This document shows, in pieces, positions 51,432 through 63,451 of a stretch of 64,000 nt of DNA. The stretch's first letter is position 1. Every line of letters starts with the position of its first letter. This DNA comes from Verrucomicrobiota bacterium (GTDB taxonomy: Bacteria; Verrucomicrobiota; Verrucomicrobiia; Methylacidiphilales; JBCCWR01). The translations under genes were made by a program, and so were the position numbers. The notes under the pieces are model-generated. The model made no database searches. It was not told where the DNA came from and worked only from the letters and a program-made list of their open reading frames with translations. The stretch is taken from assembly GCA_039192515.1 (NCBI GenBank), contig JBCCXA010000016.1, forward strand, positions 1-64,000. Reading direction: 5' to 3'.

Positions 51432-52277
51432 CTAGTATGGAAGTGGCCTCCTGAACAACCGCCAGCTGATCATTAGCGAGACAATGATAAAACCTACAAG
51501 ACAAGTTATTATCACTATAGAATTCTCGTAAAACAACATGCCGATATAGCGGTCCATATTCATCGTCTTTTCAGGAGACTCCAAATTAAATAAAAAAAGC
51601 CCTCCAAACATAATTACACAGGATGGTATGATTGCTTCGAGCCAAAACAATAGAGGGCCCACCTTTAGCTGAAGAAATAACATGACCGTAAGTAAGATGA
51701 AGGCTATTGAAGCCAGAAAAATAAACCAGTAACAAAATAGCAGCTGATAAATACCGTATGGTGCCTTCATAAAAAGGTTTTCCTTATTATTTTTACCTAC
51801 CTCAGTGACCATTTCACTACCCATAAAGAAATCCTCAACCGCTTGCATCTCTCGTGTAGTTATTTGGCCATGCTTAGGTATCTGAACCTCTAAGTTCATT
51901 CCAGCACTGTAGTAAAGGGTCGTTAGAATAAGGAGTATTGAAAAGGGCGTCAGACAAAGGAGCAGTTTTGCCAGGAACCTATTGCAACTATGAATGGGTT
52001 TTGTTTTAAGGAATTCATGTATATCCACTAGAGGATTTTGTCCTATTGCATATATTGCACCTTGAGTAATTCCGGGGGCAAAAAGAACTGTCACCATTAA
52101 TAGATGCATCATCCAGCAAAAAGCTACAGATACTAGAGTGTATACCCTATTGGGCTCCTTGAAGTCCACTAGTTGAGTTCCTAGCATTAAGACAAAAAAT
52201 CCAAAAGGCAGCACCTGATGAATGTGAGATCTAAATTCAAACCATGTCAAACGCAGTATTTGCTTAATACTTTTCAT
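51432..52277 (-). CDS. ABC transporter membrane subunit (ABC-2 like)
   Basis: 281 residues with about six hydrophobic segments (around 22-40, 52-72, 105-125, 180-205, 213-235, 250-272) and a polar central stretch (125-175). It shows no strong permease signature, but its start overlaps the stop of the ATPase gene by four bases and all three genes form one transcript. The pair would be an exporter; the substrate is unknown. Confidence 0.75.
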   Translation of the reverse strand: MKSIKQILRLTWFEFRSHIHQVLPFGFFVLMLGTQLVDFKEPNRVYTLVSVAFCWMMHLLMVTVLFAPGITQGAIYAIGQNPLVDIHEFLKTKPIHSCNRFLAKLLLCLTPFSILLILTTLYYSAGMNLEVQIPKHGQITTREMQAVEDFFMGSEMVTEVGKNNKENLFMKAPYGIYQLLFCYWFIFLASIAFILLTVMLFLQLKVGPLLFWLEAIIPSCVIMFGGLFLFNLESPEKTMNMDRYIGMLFYENSIVIITCLVGFIIVSLMISWRLFRRPLPY

Positions 52278-53002
52278 TTTTCACTCCTTTTTTTGGTCAT
52301 TTCTAAAAAAAGATCTTCCAGATTCTGACCACTACTCTCTTTTAATTCATCGAGTGGTTGATCAACAACTAATCGACCATTTGTAATAATTCCTAGATGA
52401 TCTGCAACGCGTTCCAGATCACTTAAAATATGTGTCGAAAAGAGAACGGCTCTTTTTTCGCCGCTACGAATAAATTCCAGCAAGGCATCAAGCATGATGC
52501 GCCTGGCTACCACATCTAGATTAGCAGACGGCTCATCAAGAATGAGAATTTGAGGTTGATGCGCCATGGCTAAAATAAAAGCTAATGCCCTCTGAACTCC
52601 TTTTGACAAACCAAAGATCAATTTTTTCTTGGGAACATGAAAGGCCTCCAAGAGGTGCTCCACCATTTGTTCGTCCCAGTGATTATAAAAGGAACGAGTT
52701 ATTTTCAAGAGCCCTTCTACTGTATATGTAGGGGGAAATCCTGAATGCTCACTTACGTAAGAAACCTGCTCCCAAAAGACTGGATCTAATGCATAAGGAT
52801 CTCTGCCACTCACTTTGATCTCTCCAGAATTTTTAGAAATTAGCCCTGTAAGCATGCGAATCATGGTCGTTTTCCCAGCACCATTCCGTCCCAACAGTCC
52901 ATAGATACTCCCCCACTCAATATTTAGTGAGAAATTTTCGATGACTTGAGTTTTCTCGTAAGACTTTGAAAGCCCTTGAATTTCTATTGCCTTCTCCAAC
53001 AT
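52274..53002 (-). CDS. ABC transporter ATP-binding protein
   Basis: 242 residues. Walker A GLLGRNGAGKTTMIR, a Q-loop around VSYVSEHSGFPP, an altered signature FGLSKGVQRALAF (LSKGV for LSGGQ), Walker B ILILDEPSANLD and the switch His in LFSTHILSDLE. This type, next to a YtrA-like GntR repressor, usually responds to cell-envelope stress. It starts 13 bp after the regulator gene. Confidence 0.92.
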   Translation of the reverse strand: MLEKAIEIQGLSKSYEKTQVIENFSLNIEWGSIYGLLGRNGAGKTTMIRMLTGLISKNSGEIKVSGRDPYALDPVFWEQVSYVSEHSGFPPTYTVEGLLKITRSFYNHWDEQMVEHLLEAFHVPKKKLIFGLSKGVQRALAFILAMAHQPQILILDEPSANLDVVARRIMLDALLEFIRSGEKRAVLFSTHILSDLERVADHLGIITNGRLVVDQPLDELKESSGQNLEDLFLEMTKKRSEK

Positions 53003-53014
53003 ACCTTTACTCCA

Positions 53015-53389
53015 TTATCTTGTTTTAAATTTTTCCTTAACCATCTCGATGACTTCTTGTTCACTTAGCTCAAAAACTAGAGCTTCGGAAACTAACTGAC
53101 TCACGGTTTTAGCAATTCTTTCCCTTCGTTTATCTCGGGTGATTTCTTTTGCTTTTTCATTTACATAAGTGCCAATGCCACGTCTCGTTTCCAGCAATTC
53201 CTCACTTTCCAGCGTTTGATAGACCTTAGAAACGGTTAGCGGGTTAATTTTGACTTGTGCCGACAACTCACGAACAGATGGCAGTTGCTCTCCCGCAGCC
53301 AAACGACCCGCTAAAATAGAATCTCTCAATTGTTCAACCATCTGCCTGTATATGGGAACTCCGCTATTTGCTTCTATCTTAAAATCCAT
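53015..53389 (-). CDS. GntR-family regulator, YtrA type
   Basis: 124 residues: an N-terminal winged helix GVPIYRQMVEQLRDSIL ... LPSVRELSAQVKINPLTVSKVYQTLE, with the GntR wing ETRRGIGTYVNE, and only a short C-terminal dimerisation helix, as in the YtrA subfamily. It is the first gene of a GntR-ATPase-permease operon and probably represses it. Inverted-repeat sequence lies directly upstream (53395-53430). Confidence 0.92.
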   Translation of the reverse strand: MDFKIEANSGVPIYRQMVEQLRDSILAGRLAAGEQLPSVRELSAQVKINPLTVSKVYQTLESEELLETRRGIGTYVNEKAKEITRDKRRERIAKTVSQLVSEALVFELSEQEVIEMVKEKFKTR

Positions 53390-53394
53390 ACAAG

Positions 53395-53430
53395 TGTATT
53401 ACTGTTATACTTATGTAATATACTAATACA
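53395..53430 (-). promoter_or_regulatory. Inverted repeat upstream of GntR operon
   Basis: TGTATTA (53395-53401) and TAATACA (53424-53430) are perfect inverted copies, with GTATTAC/GTAATA pairing nested between them. The site ends 6 bp before the regulator ATG and would overlap its promoter. YtrA-type repressors bind AGTGTA-N-TACACT-like sites, so an autoregulatory operator is likely. Confidence 0.6.
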
Positions 53431-53536
53431 GTTTAGGCAAGAAAAATTTTGCTTTTCTCCGAGTTCACCCTCTAGGAAAGCAGTTGCTTAAATAATTAAT
53501 AAACTTCTACTTGGCATGAGAAGCCCTCTCAAGAAA

Positions 53537-53588
53537 GGCCTTTGGTGAGCCGATATAGAAGGTTAGAGCCTTCTACTGGGGTAAGGCC
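53537..53588 (+). other. Foldable leader before the glycosyltransferase pair
   Basis: Outer arms GGCCTT (53537-53542) and AAGGCC (53583-53588) enclose a second stem TAGAAGG (53556-53562) / CCTTCTA (53569-53575), separated by unequal internal loops of 13 and 7 nt. It lies 30 bp before the ATG at 53618. The shape could be a cis-regulatory RNA; I do not recognise a known class. Confidence 0.45.
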
Positions 53589-53617
53589 ATTTATTATAAA
53601 AGTTCGATGGGATTCAT

Positions 53618-54961
53618 ATGCTAAAAGAAGCGTCTAAGGCTCAAGATGAGAGAGATTCCGTACTGGTTCTAACAAATGACTTGTTTACACCTGCCTCTAA
53701 AACTTCGCGCTTCATTTCCTTAGCACTCAGACGACTGGGAATCCGAAACTGGGTCCGGGATACATCTGATATCCGTTACCTCTTTTCACTACTAGAGGAA
53801 CACCAACTCACTAAGCACATTGGTGCTAGCGAGATGATTCATGTCGATCGTTTTCAGAGTCTCGTAAACCTTGCTGAGATAAAAACCATCCTTTCGCTAG
53901 ACCTTCATTGGTTTTTTACTCCTGAGCCTTTTGTTTCCATGGAAAATGTTGATAAAATTATCTCGCTCTGGTTCGATGATCTTAGAACAGCCTGCACTAC
54001 CTCACAATCCATTAAGCCTGCTGACCGCAGCTTTCAGGAAACGCTAACTCATCCCAAAGTGCATCATATGTTTTACGGGAATGCTCAGATGGATGAAGCG
54101 AAAGAGCTAGGTATTACCAACCGCTATCACTCACCTCTGGCAGCCCCACAGGAATATTTGAGCAGCGATTCTCCCCTCAAGTATAGGGGGAGATTAGCTT
54201 TCGTTGGTAACCCAGGCATACCAAGCCCCCCTTCTGCTGAGGCTCTCAAGCTACTGCATAAAAAGGCTGATCTTACAGAGCTTAGAAAGGCCTCTATTCA
54301 AGAGATAGAGTCTCAACAGGCTTATCATCATTTTAATTCTACTCACCGTGATATACCCAAACTCATTTCTCGAGCACTCGAATGTAAACTAGCCCATCCT
54401 CACAAATCTTCACTTTCCCTTCTTTGTGAAGTTGGAAAAGAGTATCCGGAGGCACTCGAAGCTTTAAACAATTCTCGAAACATCCTAGAGGCCGCCATCT
54501 TAGTGAAGTGTGTCAACCGCTACGATCGCCCTGCTATCGTCTTCCGCCTATACCAACAAGATAAAGTGGATGTTTTTAGTGCTCCTTGGGAATGGAAGCC
54601 CTATGGCATTCAAGCAAAGCCACTTGTGCGTTTTCACGACCTGCCTCAAACCTATAGAAGCTATGTGGCTCAGCTAAATGGTGCCAACCCTGCCCGCGAT
54701 GCCACGGCTAACGAAAAACTTTTTGAAATTGCGGCCTGTGGACGAGCCTCCATCAACATATCATCCCCCGACATCCTAGAATGTTTCGAACATAAAAAAG
54801 AATTTTTAAGTTACAAATCATTAGAAGAAATCGAAGAAAATGCTCTGTATTATTTAAAGAATCCGGACGAACTTTTACAGATTGGCGAGAATGCCAGAGC
54901 CCGTGTTGCTAAGCAACATACCTGGGACCACCGGCTACAAACAATTCTGGAGAAATTTTAA
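53618..54961 (+). CDS. CgeB-type glycosyltransferase, copy 1
   Basis: 447 residues. The C-terminal part has the Glyco_trans_1_2/CgeB pattern: NPARDATANEKLFEIAACGR (donor-site Glu, Ala-Cys-Gly), then YYLKNPDELLQIGENARARV and HTWDHRLQTIL. The N-terminal half is a Rossmann-like domain (VLVLTNDLFTPASKTSRFIS). It is paralogous to the next gene, 8 bp downstream, and the pair is probably co-transcribed from the foldable leader. Likely an envelope or glycoprotein sugar transferase; donor and acceptor unknown. Confidence 0.78.
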   Translation: MLKEASKAQDERDSVLVLTNDLFTPASKTSRFISLALRRLGIRNWVRDTSDIRYLFSLLEEHQLTKHIGASEMIHVDRFQSLVNLAEIKTILSLDLHWFFTPEPFVSMENVDKIISLWFDDLRTACTTSQSIKPADRSFQETLTHPKVHHMFYGNAQMDEAKELGITNRYHSPLAAPQEYLSSDSPLKYRGRLAFVGNPGIPSPPSAEALKLLHKKADLTELRKASIQEIESQQAYHHFNSTHRDIPKLISRALECKLAHPHKSSLSLLCEVGKEYPEALEALNNSRNILEAAILVKCVNRYDRPAIVFRLYQQDKVDVFSAPWEWKPYGIQAKPLVRFHDLPQTYRSYVAQLNGANPARDATANEKLFEIAACGRASINISSPDILECFEHKKEFLSYKSLEEIEENALYYLKNPDELLQIGENARARVAKQHTWDHRLQTILEKF

Positions 54962-54969
54962 AGGCAAAT

Positions 54970-56322
54970 ATGGCTAAACCTCGTTCAGTTCTCATCTACA
55001 GTCACGATTGGTCCTACGCCTTTACCAAAACAACGGAATTCCTAGGACAAGCTTGCGAACGCTTGGGCATACAGACTTTAGTTCGTGACTCTTGTGATGC
55101 GCGAGCAACTCGGCTTGTTACTGAAACTATCAATCATGATGAGATTACCCATAGAACTGAAAAGGATATTTCGAAACGATTGCATACGCTTGTTAATGAC
55201 TTCGGCATCGATTGTGTCATTGCTCTAGACCTGGGTTGGCTTTTTATCCCAGATTTATTTATTGAAAATCAAAATATTAAAAAGATCTATTCCATCTGGT
55301 TTGATGATTTCATCAGCTGGTGCGGTGCTCCAAATAATGCCATTTTTCCCTATCGTAAAAACAGCTTCCAAGATGCGACAAAGCACGACAAGGTACTTCA
55401 CTGCTTTTACGGAAAGGCTATTGCTCGAGAAGCTCAACGGCTTGGCTACGAAAATCAAATTCACTCAAATCTGGCTGCACCCCGTGAATTTCTAGATGAA
55501 AACATCACCTGCACAGTCAAAGATAGGTTAGCCTTTATTGGCAATCCTGGATCGAGACAAGAACCTAGCAAACAGATTCTTAAACATCTACAAGAAGGCG
55601 CAACCTTAGCAGAACTTCGACACCTCAGTGCAGGCGAAGTCCTTACCGCCTTAGATCGAAATATATGGGGGTGGGTCAAAGAACACCCTCAACTAAAAAG
55701 CCTCATTGGAACCGCCACACTTATGAAAAAGGAAATGCCATACACTTCCGCATTAGAAATACTGGAAATTTGTGGCAAGGAACAGTACCCAGACGCCTTA
55801 CACTTTTTAAATGAGAAAAGCTATATCCTAGAAGCATCTCATCTAGTTAAATTTGTTCTACGATATGATCGCCCAGCATTTGTTTATAATCTCTACAGCA
55901 AAGGCTTATGCGACGTGGTTAGTAACGAAAATGAATGGGCTCTTTATGGAGTGAAAGCGCTGCCTTCTGTCCTAGCAGATAAGCTACCCGAGTGGTACAT
56001 GAAGTATCCTGCTCATCTAAATGCAGCTAATAGTATCCGAGATGCCACAGCCAATGAAAAACTCTTTGAAATTAGTGCCTGTGCCCGTGCTTCTATTAAT
56101 CTCAACAGCCCTGATGTAGCAGCGTGCTACAATGAAAACGAAATCTACCTCGTTAATAGCTTTGAAGAAGCTGAAGAAGTAGCACGTGCCATTATCAAAG
56201 ATCCAGATACTGCCCTCACTCGAGGCAAGCGCTGTCGCCTGCGGACTGCCAAAGAACATACTTGGGACCATCGCCTTGAAAACCTCTTCAGATTTTTTCC
56301 AGAACCATCGCCCAAACTGTGA
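54970..56322 (+). CDS. CgeB-type glycosyltransferase, copy 2
   Basis: 450 residues, a clear paralogue of the upstream gene: both have RNYRYD/LRYDRPA-type blocks (NRYDRPAIVFRLY versus LRYDRPAFVYNLY), RDATANEKLFEI-[AS]-AC and HTWDHRL at matching places, and RLAFVGNPG versus RLAFIGNPG in the middle. The Gly of ACG is Ala here (SACARASINLN), a change at the donor site. They may form a heterodimer or act in sequence. Confidence 0.78.
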   Translation: MAKPRSVLIYSHDWSYAFTKTTEFLGQACERLGIQTLVRDSCDARATRLVTETINHDEITHRTEKDISKRLHTLVNDFGIDCVIALDLGWLFIPDLFIENQNIKKIYSIWFDDFISWCGAPNNAIFPYRKNSFQDATKHDKVLHCFYGKAIAREAQRLGYENQIHSNLAAPREFLDENITCTVKDRLAFIGNPGSRQEPSKQILKHLQEGATLAELRHLSAGEVLTALDRNIWGWVKEHPQLKSLIGTATLMKKEMPYTSALEILEICGKEQYPDALHFLNEKSYILEASHLVKFVLRYDRPAFVYNLYSKGLCDVVSNENEWALYGVKALPSVLADKLPEWYMKYPAHLNAANSIRDATANEKLFEISACARASINLNSPDVAACYNENEIYLVNSFEEAEEVARAIIKDPDTALTRGKRCRLRTAKEHTWDHRLENLFRFFPEPSPKL

Positions 56323-58421
<2,099 letters not shown>

Positions 58422-58439
58422 TTCGTTTTTAAATATTTC

Positions 58440-58481
58440 GGTCCGGACTTGGCCAAGGCTGAGTCCGTAACCATCCGGACC
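58440..58481 (+). other. Overlapping alternative stem-loops before groES
   Basis: GGTCCGGA (58440-58447) pairs perfectly with TCCGGACC (58474-58481). Inside it GGACT (58445-58449) can instead pair with AGTCC (58462-58466), using some of the same bases. The two folds exclude each other, the layout of a switch. It lies after the dnaK stop and 44 bp before groES, with no T-run. Confidence 0.5.
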
Positions 58482-58524
58482 ATTTCCAAATAATCCAATA
58501 AAACTAATTAAGGAGAATAAATAT

Positions 58525-58818
58525 ATGGCTAACAGCATGAAACCACTTGGAGATCGTGTCTTAGTTCAACCGATCGAAGAGAAAGAAAGTAAGCAAGGCG
58601 GGATCATCATCCCTGACACTGCTAAAGAAAAACCACAAGAAGGCAAAATCGTCGCCCTGGGAACTGGTAAATCAGATGATAAAGGCGAAAAGATTCCCTT
58701 TGAAGTTAAGAAGGGCGACAAAGTTCTATACTCCAAGTACGGAGGAACTGAAGTAACCATTGATGGAGATAAATTCCTCATCATGCGTGAAGACGACATT
58801 CTTGGCGTCATTGGCTAA
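58525..58818 (+). CDS. groES: Co-chaperonin GroES
   Basis: 97 residues, normal length. [31 protein letters not shown] contains the mobile loop that binds GroEL, followed by [10 protein letters not shown] and [12 protein letters not shown], with the conserved end [11 protein letters not shown]-like ([14 protein letters not shown]). It caps GroEL to close the folding chamber. A strong AAGGAG ribosome site precedes the ATG; groEL follows after 36 bp. Confidence 0.98.
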   Translation: MANSMKPLGDRVLVQPIEEKESKQGGIIIPDTAKEKPQEGKIVALGTGKSDDKGEKIPFEVKKGDKVLYSKYGGTEVTIDGDKFLIMREDDILGVIG

Positions 58819-58830
58819 ATTAAAATTTAA

Positions 58831-60507
<1,677 letters not shown>

Positions 60508-60543
60508 GCTATCCCATGTAGAGTTTTATTAGACTCTTTTAAT

Positions 60544-60575
60544 AAAAAAGCCCCGATCTAATTCGGGGCTTTTTT
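60544..60575. terminator. Strong bidirectional terminator after groEL
   Basis: AAAAAAGCCCCGA (60544-60556) and TCGGGGCTTTTTT (60563-60575) form a GC-rich stem with a TCTAAT loop and flanking A/T runs. It serves groEL on the plus strand and, in the other direction, the histidine kinase gene whose stop is at 60558. Confidence 0.95.
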
Positions 60576-63059
60576 ATTACCGACAACAGAACCCACTAGC
60601 TTGGAAAGCTCTGCAATTGAAAATGGTTTTTTAAGAACACCTTGAAACCCTGTTTTTTTCCAATCTACCATCAAATTATCTGCCGCGTAGCCACTACATA
60701 AAATAATTTTAACACTTTGATCCACTTCCTTAAGCACCTTAAGTGCTTGAACTCCTCCACAGCCACCTGGGATTGTTGCATCTAAGAGTATAAGATCAAA
60801 TGGTCTTCCATGTTCTAGGCCCTCTCGGCACAATACGGCACCATCATTTCCATCATGACAAGATTCAACCATATACCCAAGAGACGTTAGCGCTCGAGTC
60901 ATTAACTTTAATATGGTTTTCTCATCATCAATTAAAAGAATTCTTCCGCTACCACCAATTTTTTGCGGTGGTTGAAAAGGCTCAGGTGTAACCGGATTTG
61001 ATCTACCTTTTGGGAAATAAAGTGTAAAAGTAGATCCCGCACCATTTTCAGAAGAAGCTTTAATGCATCCCGAATGTCTTTGCATGATAGAATAGCATGT
61101 AGCAAGACCAAGACCATTCCCGTTGGTCTTGGTTGTAAAATAAGGATCAAATATTTTTCCTAAAACTTCTTTGGAAATTCCCTCTCCGTAATCATGTATA
61201 TCAATACGAACATATGTTCCAACTTTCAAGACAGGATCCTCTATAATGTCTTCCATCATGGCTCTTACTTCGAGCACTCCGCCCTGAGGTGATGCATCTC
61301 GAGCATTGATGACTACGTTTTCAATGACTTGCATCACTTGATTTTTGTCGATATCAACAATAGGCAAGTCTTGGTCGATATAGAACCTAGGTTTAAGATT
61401 CGAGCCTCTTAAGGCAAAACGAACCGCGTTTTCTAGGCATTCATTTATATGCTCGGGTTGTTTGATAGGTTCACCGCCTTTTGCAAAAGTTAAAAGGCGA
61501 TTGGCCAGGTCTTTGGCTCGCATAGAAGCAGACTGCGCATCTTGCAATGAATCTACCGTATCCTTATCCCCATCACAATCCTCTATAGCCATCTCAAGGC
61601 TGACACTTATTCCCATAATGATATTATTCAAGTCATGTGCGATACCGCCTGCTAATAGTCCTAAAGACTCCAGCTTACATAATTTGATACGTTCCTCCTC
61701 CTCATGTTTCTTTGCAGATATATCCTCCAACATTCCGACTATGAAATCTGGGCTACCATCTTGGGTATGCACCAACCCAAAGTGCAGCGCTACTTCAATT
61801 TCCTTATGGTTCCTTCGGCGAAGGCAGTCTTCACCTTCTTCCGTATGCGATTCTCCTAATTTCAACTTCTCTAACATCTTTAAGCTTGTAGCTTCTCTAT
61901 TTTTTAAAAGGTCTGCCCACCCCATGTGCAGCAATTCTCTTTCTCCATATCCCATCAGATCACCCAGAACTTCATTTGCTCTGACAAATCGAAAATCTAG
62001 ATTAAGCACAAAGATACCTACTGGAGCTTGCTCCATTGCCTGTTTGAGTTTTTCACGGTCTTGTATAACAAGCTCTTTTGTCTGTTGAAGTGTTTGTTCT
62101 TTAGCTTTTCTCCTACTAATTTCACGACCAAGGAACATAAATCCAAAAATCTTTTCCTGTTCGTCGCGTTCCGGCTGAACTTCAAGATCTATCCAACAAT
62201 CAAAACCCAAACGATTTGATGTGAGCAGCTCTAAGCGCACTGATTCTTGACTCTCAATCGTCTTTTCAAGTAATGATAAGCCATCTAGATCTTGCCTTTT
62301 CATGTTACGCAAAACCTCCAAAATGCCTCTCCCTTTCACATCGGAGGCTGTAAATCCTGTAGTCAATTCAAATGATCTATTGACCCACTCAATCATTCCG
62401 TGTGAGTCCGTAATACAAACTAAGTGCTCTGTTTGGCTAGCTATCTGACTCAATTTGAAATTTTTATTTTTAACTTCGAGTAAAGCATCTTCTGAATTTT
62501 TAAGGGTAGAGACATCAGTCATCGTAATATAAATTTCACTGGTCCCTCCACCTAGTTTTTGAGCTAAACTATTTATCAATAAATGCCGCTTCACCCCAGC
62601 TTCCCCAACCAGTACGACTCTGCAATTGAGTACATGATGTGCGCGCAAAACCTGACGTAAGTGGTTTTGAAAGTCCCTTATGTACTCAGTACTCAAAAAC
62701 CTTGTCATGTGGATGTGCCCCTCATTCAGAGTGCTGCTAGACACTGCTAGCAAATCTGCCGCAGATTGATTTCCTTCTCTAATGATACCTGCTTGATCTA
62801 ACTTGAGCTGTGCTAAAGGTGAATGATAATAATGACTTAGCCCTATTTTATTTTCTAAACTCAAGTGCTTAATATTTTGCCTTAACTCCTGATTTTCAAT
62901 ATCTAGTTCTTTGGCTAATTTTAAAACACGGTCAAGCTGCTCTCTTATGCTTCCAGACATGGCCTCGATGGGAAATTGTTCCACTTCACTAAATCTTATT
63001 CTTCCCTCTCCCCTTTCTTCATGGGAATCATTCATCTCTAGATAATCAGACTTTTTCAC
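60558..63059 (-). CDS. Soluble hybrid PAS histidine kinase-response regulator
   Basis: 833 residues with no membrane segment. N-terminal coiled-coil-like start, three PAS/PAC-type domains (about 80-190, 205-320, 340-450), a histidine kinase core with phospho-His475 in GGIAHDLNNII, N box VVINARDAS, G1 DYGEGIS, F IFDPYFTTKT and G2 GNGLGLATCY, then a receiver domain (about 706-827) with DD711-712, phospho-Asp760 in LILLDATIP and Lys in VLKKPF. Its cytosolic layout suggests sensing of internal signals. Output partner unknown: no separate regulator is adjacent. Its stop lies inside the groEL terminator. Confidence 0.93.
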   Translation of the reverse strand: MKKSDYLEMNDSHEERGEGRIRFSEVEQFPIEAMSGSIREQLDRVLKLAKELDIENQELRQNIKHLSLENKIGLSHYYHSPLAQLKLDQAGIIREGNQSAADLLAVSSSTLNEGHIHMTRFLSTEYIRDFQNHLRQVLRAHHVLNCRVVLVGEAGVKRHLLINSLAQKLGGGTSEIYITMTDVSTLKNSEDALLEVKNKNFKLSQIASQTEHLVCITDSHGMIEWVNRSFELTTGFTASDVKGRGILEVLRNMKRQDLDGLSLLEKTIESQESVRLELLTSNRLGFDCWIDLEVQPERDEQEKIFGFMFLGREISRRKAKEQTLQQTKELVIQDREKLKQAMEQAPVGIFVLNLDFRFVRANEVLGDLMGYGERELLHMGWADLLKNREATSLKMLEKLKLGESHTEEGEDCLRRRNHKEIEVALHFGLVHTQDGSPDFIVGMLEDISAKKHEEEERIKLCKLESLGLLAGGIAHDLNNIIMGISVSLEMAIEDCDGDKDTVDSLQDAQSASMRAKDLANRLLTFAKGGEPIKQPEHINECLENAVRFALRGSNLKPRFYIDQDLPIVDIDKNQVMQVIENVVINARDASPQGGVLEVRAMMEDIIEDPVLKVGTYVRIDIHDYGEGISKEVLGKIFDPYFTTKTNGNGLGLATCYSIMQRHSGCIKASSENGAGSTFTLYFPKGRSNPVTPEPFQPPQKIGGSGRILLIDDEKTILKLMTRALTSLGYMVESCHDGNDGAVLCREGLEHGRPFDLILLDATIPGGCGGVQALKVLKEVDQSVKIILCSGYAADNLMVDWKKTGFQGVLKKPFSIAELSKLVGSVVGNKKAPN

Positions 63060-63451
63060 ATTCAGTTAAGAGTTGTTGCGGCGCTATTAGGATAAGAGTC
63101 CTGGCCTGTTTGTTGAAAAGAGAACTATGGCTAGAGAATTTATTAGATTTACGACTGCCCCCCCAGATAACTAGCCCTGGTTGAAATTCTGCCATCGGCC
63201 TAGGATTCGGCTTTAAAAAGGAAATCTTTAGAGAACTTTTTAGATTTGGTTACCTAATGGGAGAAATATAAGTTTAACCCAAATGATGCAATAAAAATTT
63301 AAAAATCTGTGCAACATCTTGGCCTCCAACACATAGAGTCTTCTAGAGGTATCACCCCTTTCACACATCTTCGTCTACTCTCTTTTTCTTCTAGCTAAAG
63401 TTTTTTAGGCTTCTCGTTCAACTTCTATAACGTCACCCTGGTTTAAGTAAT
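63060..63451. other. 392-bp spacer with a dispersed repeat
   Basis: Between the kinase start and the exosortase-like gene's stop. 63270-63437 is a copy of the type 1 repeat; the left part (63060-63270) shows no gene. It includes a run of C near 63160, and the kinase promoter must lie here. Confidence 0.5.
63270..63437 (-). repeat. Type 1 dispersed repeat, copy 6 (complete)
   Basis: On the minus strand it reads GTTATAGAAGTTGAACGAGA, AAAAAGAGAGTAGACGAAGATG, GATACCTCTAGAAGACTCTA, CCAAGATGTTGCACAGAT, TTTTAAATTTTTATTGCATC and GGGTTAAAC, aligning from end to end with the copy at 25184-25341. Confidence 0.8.
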
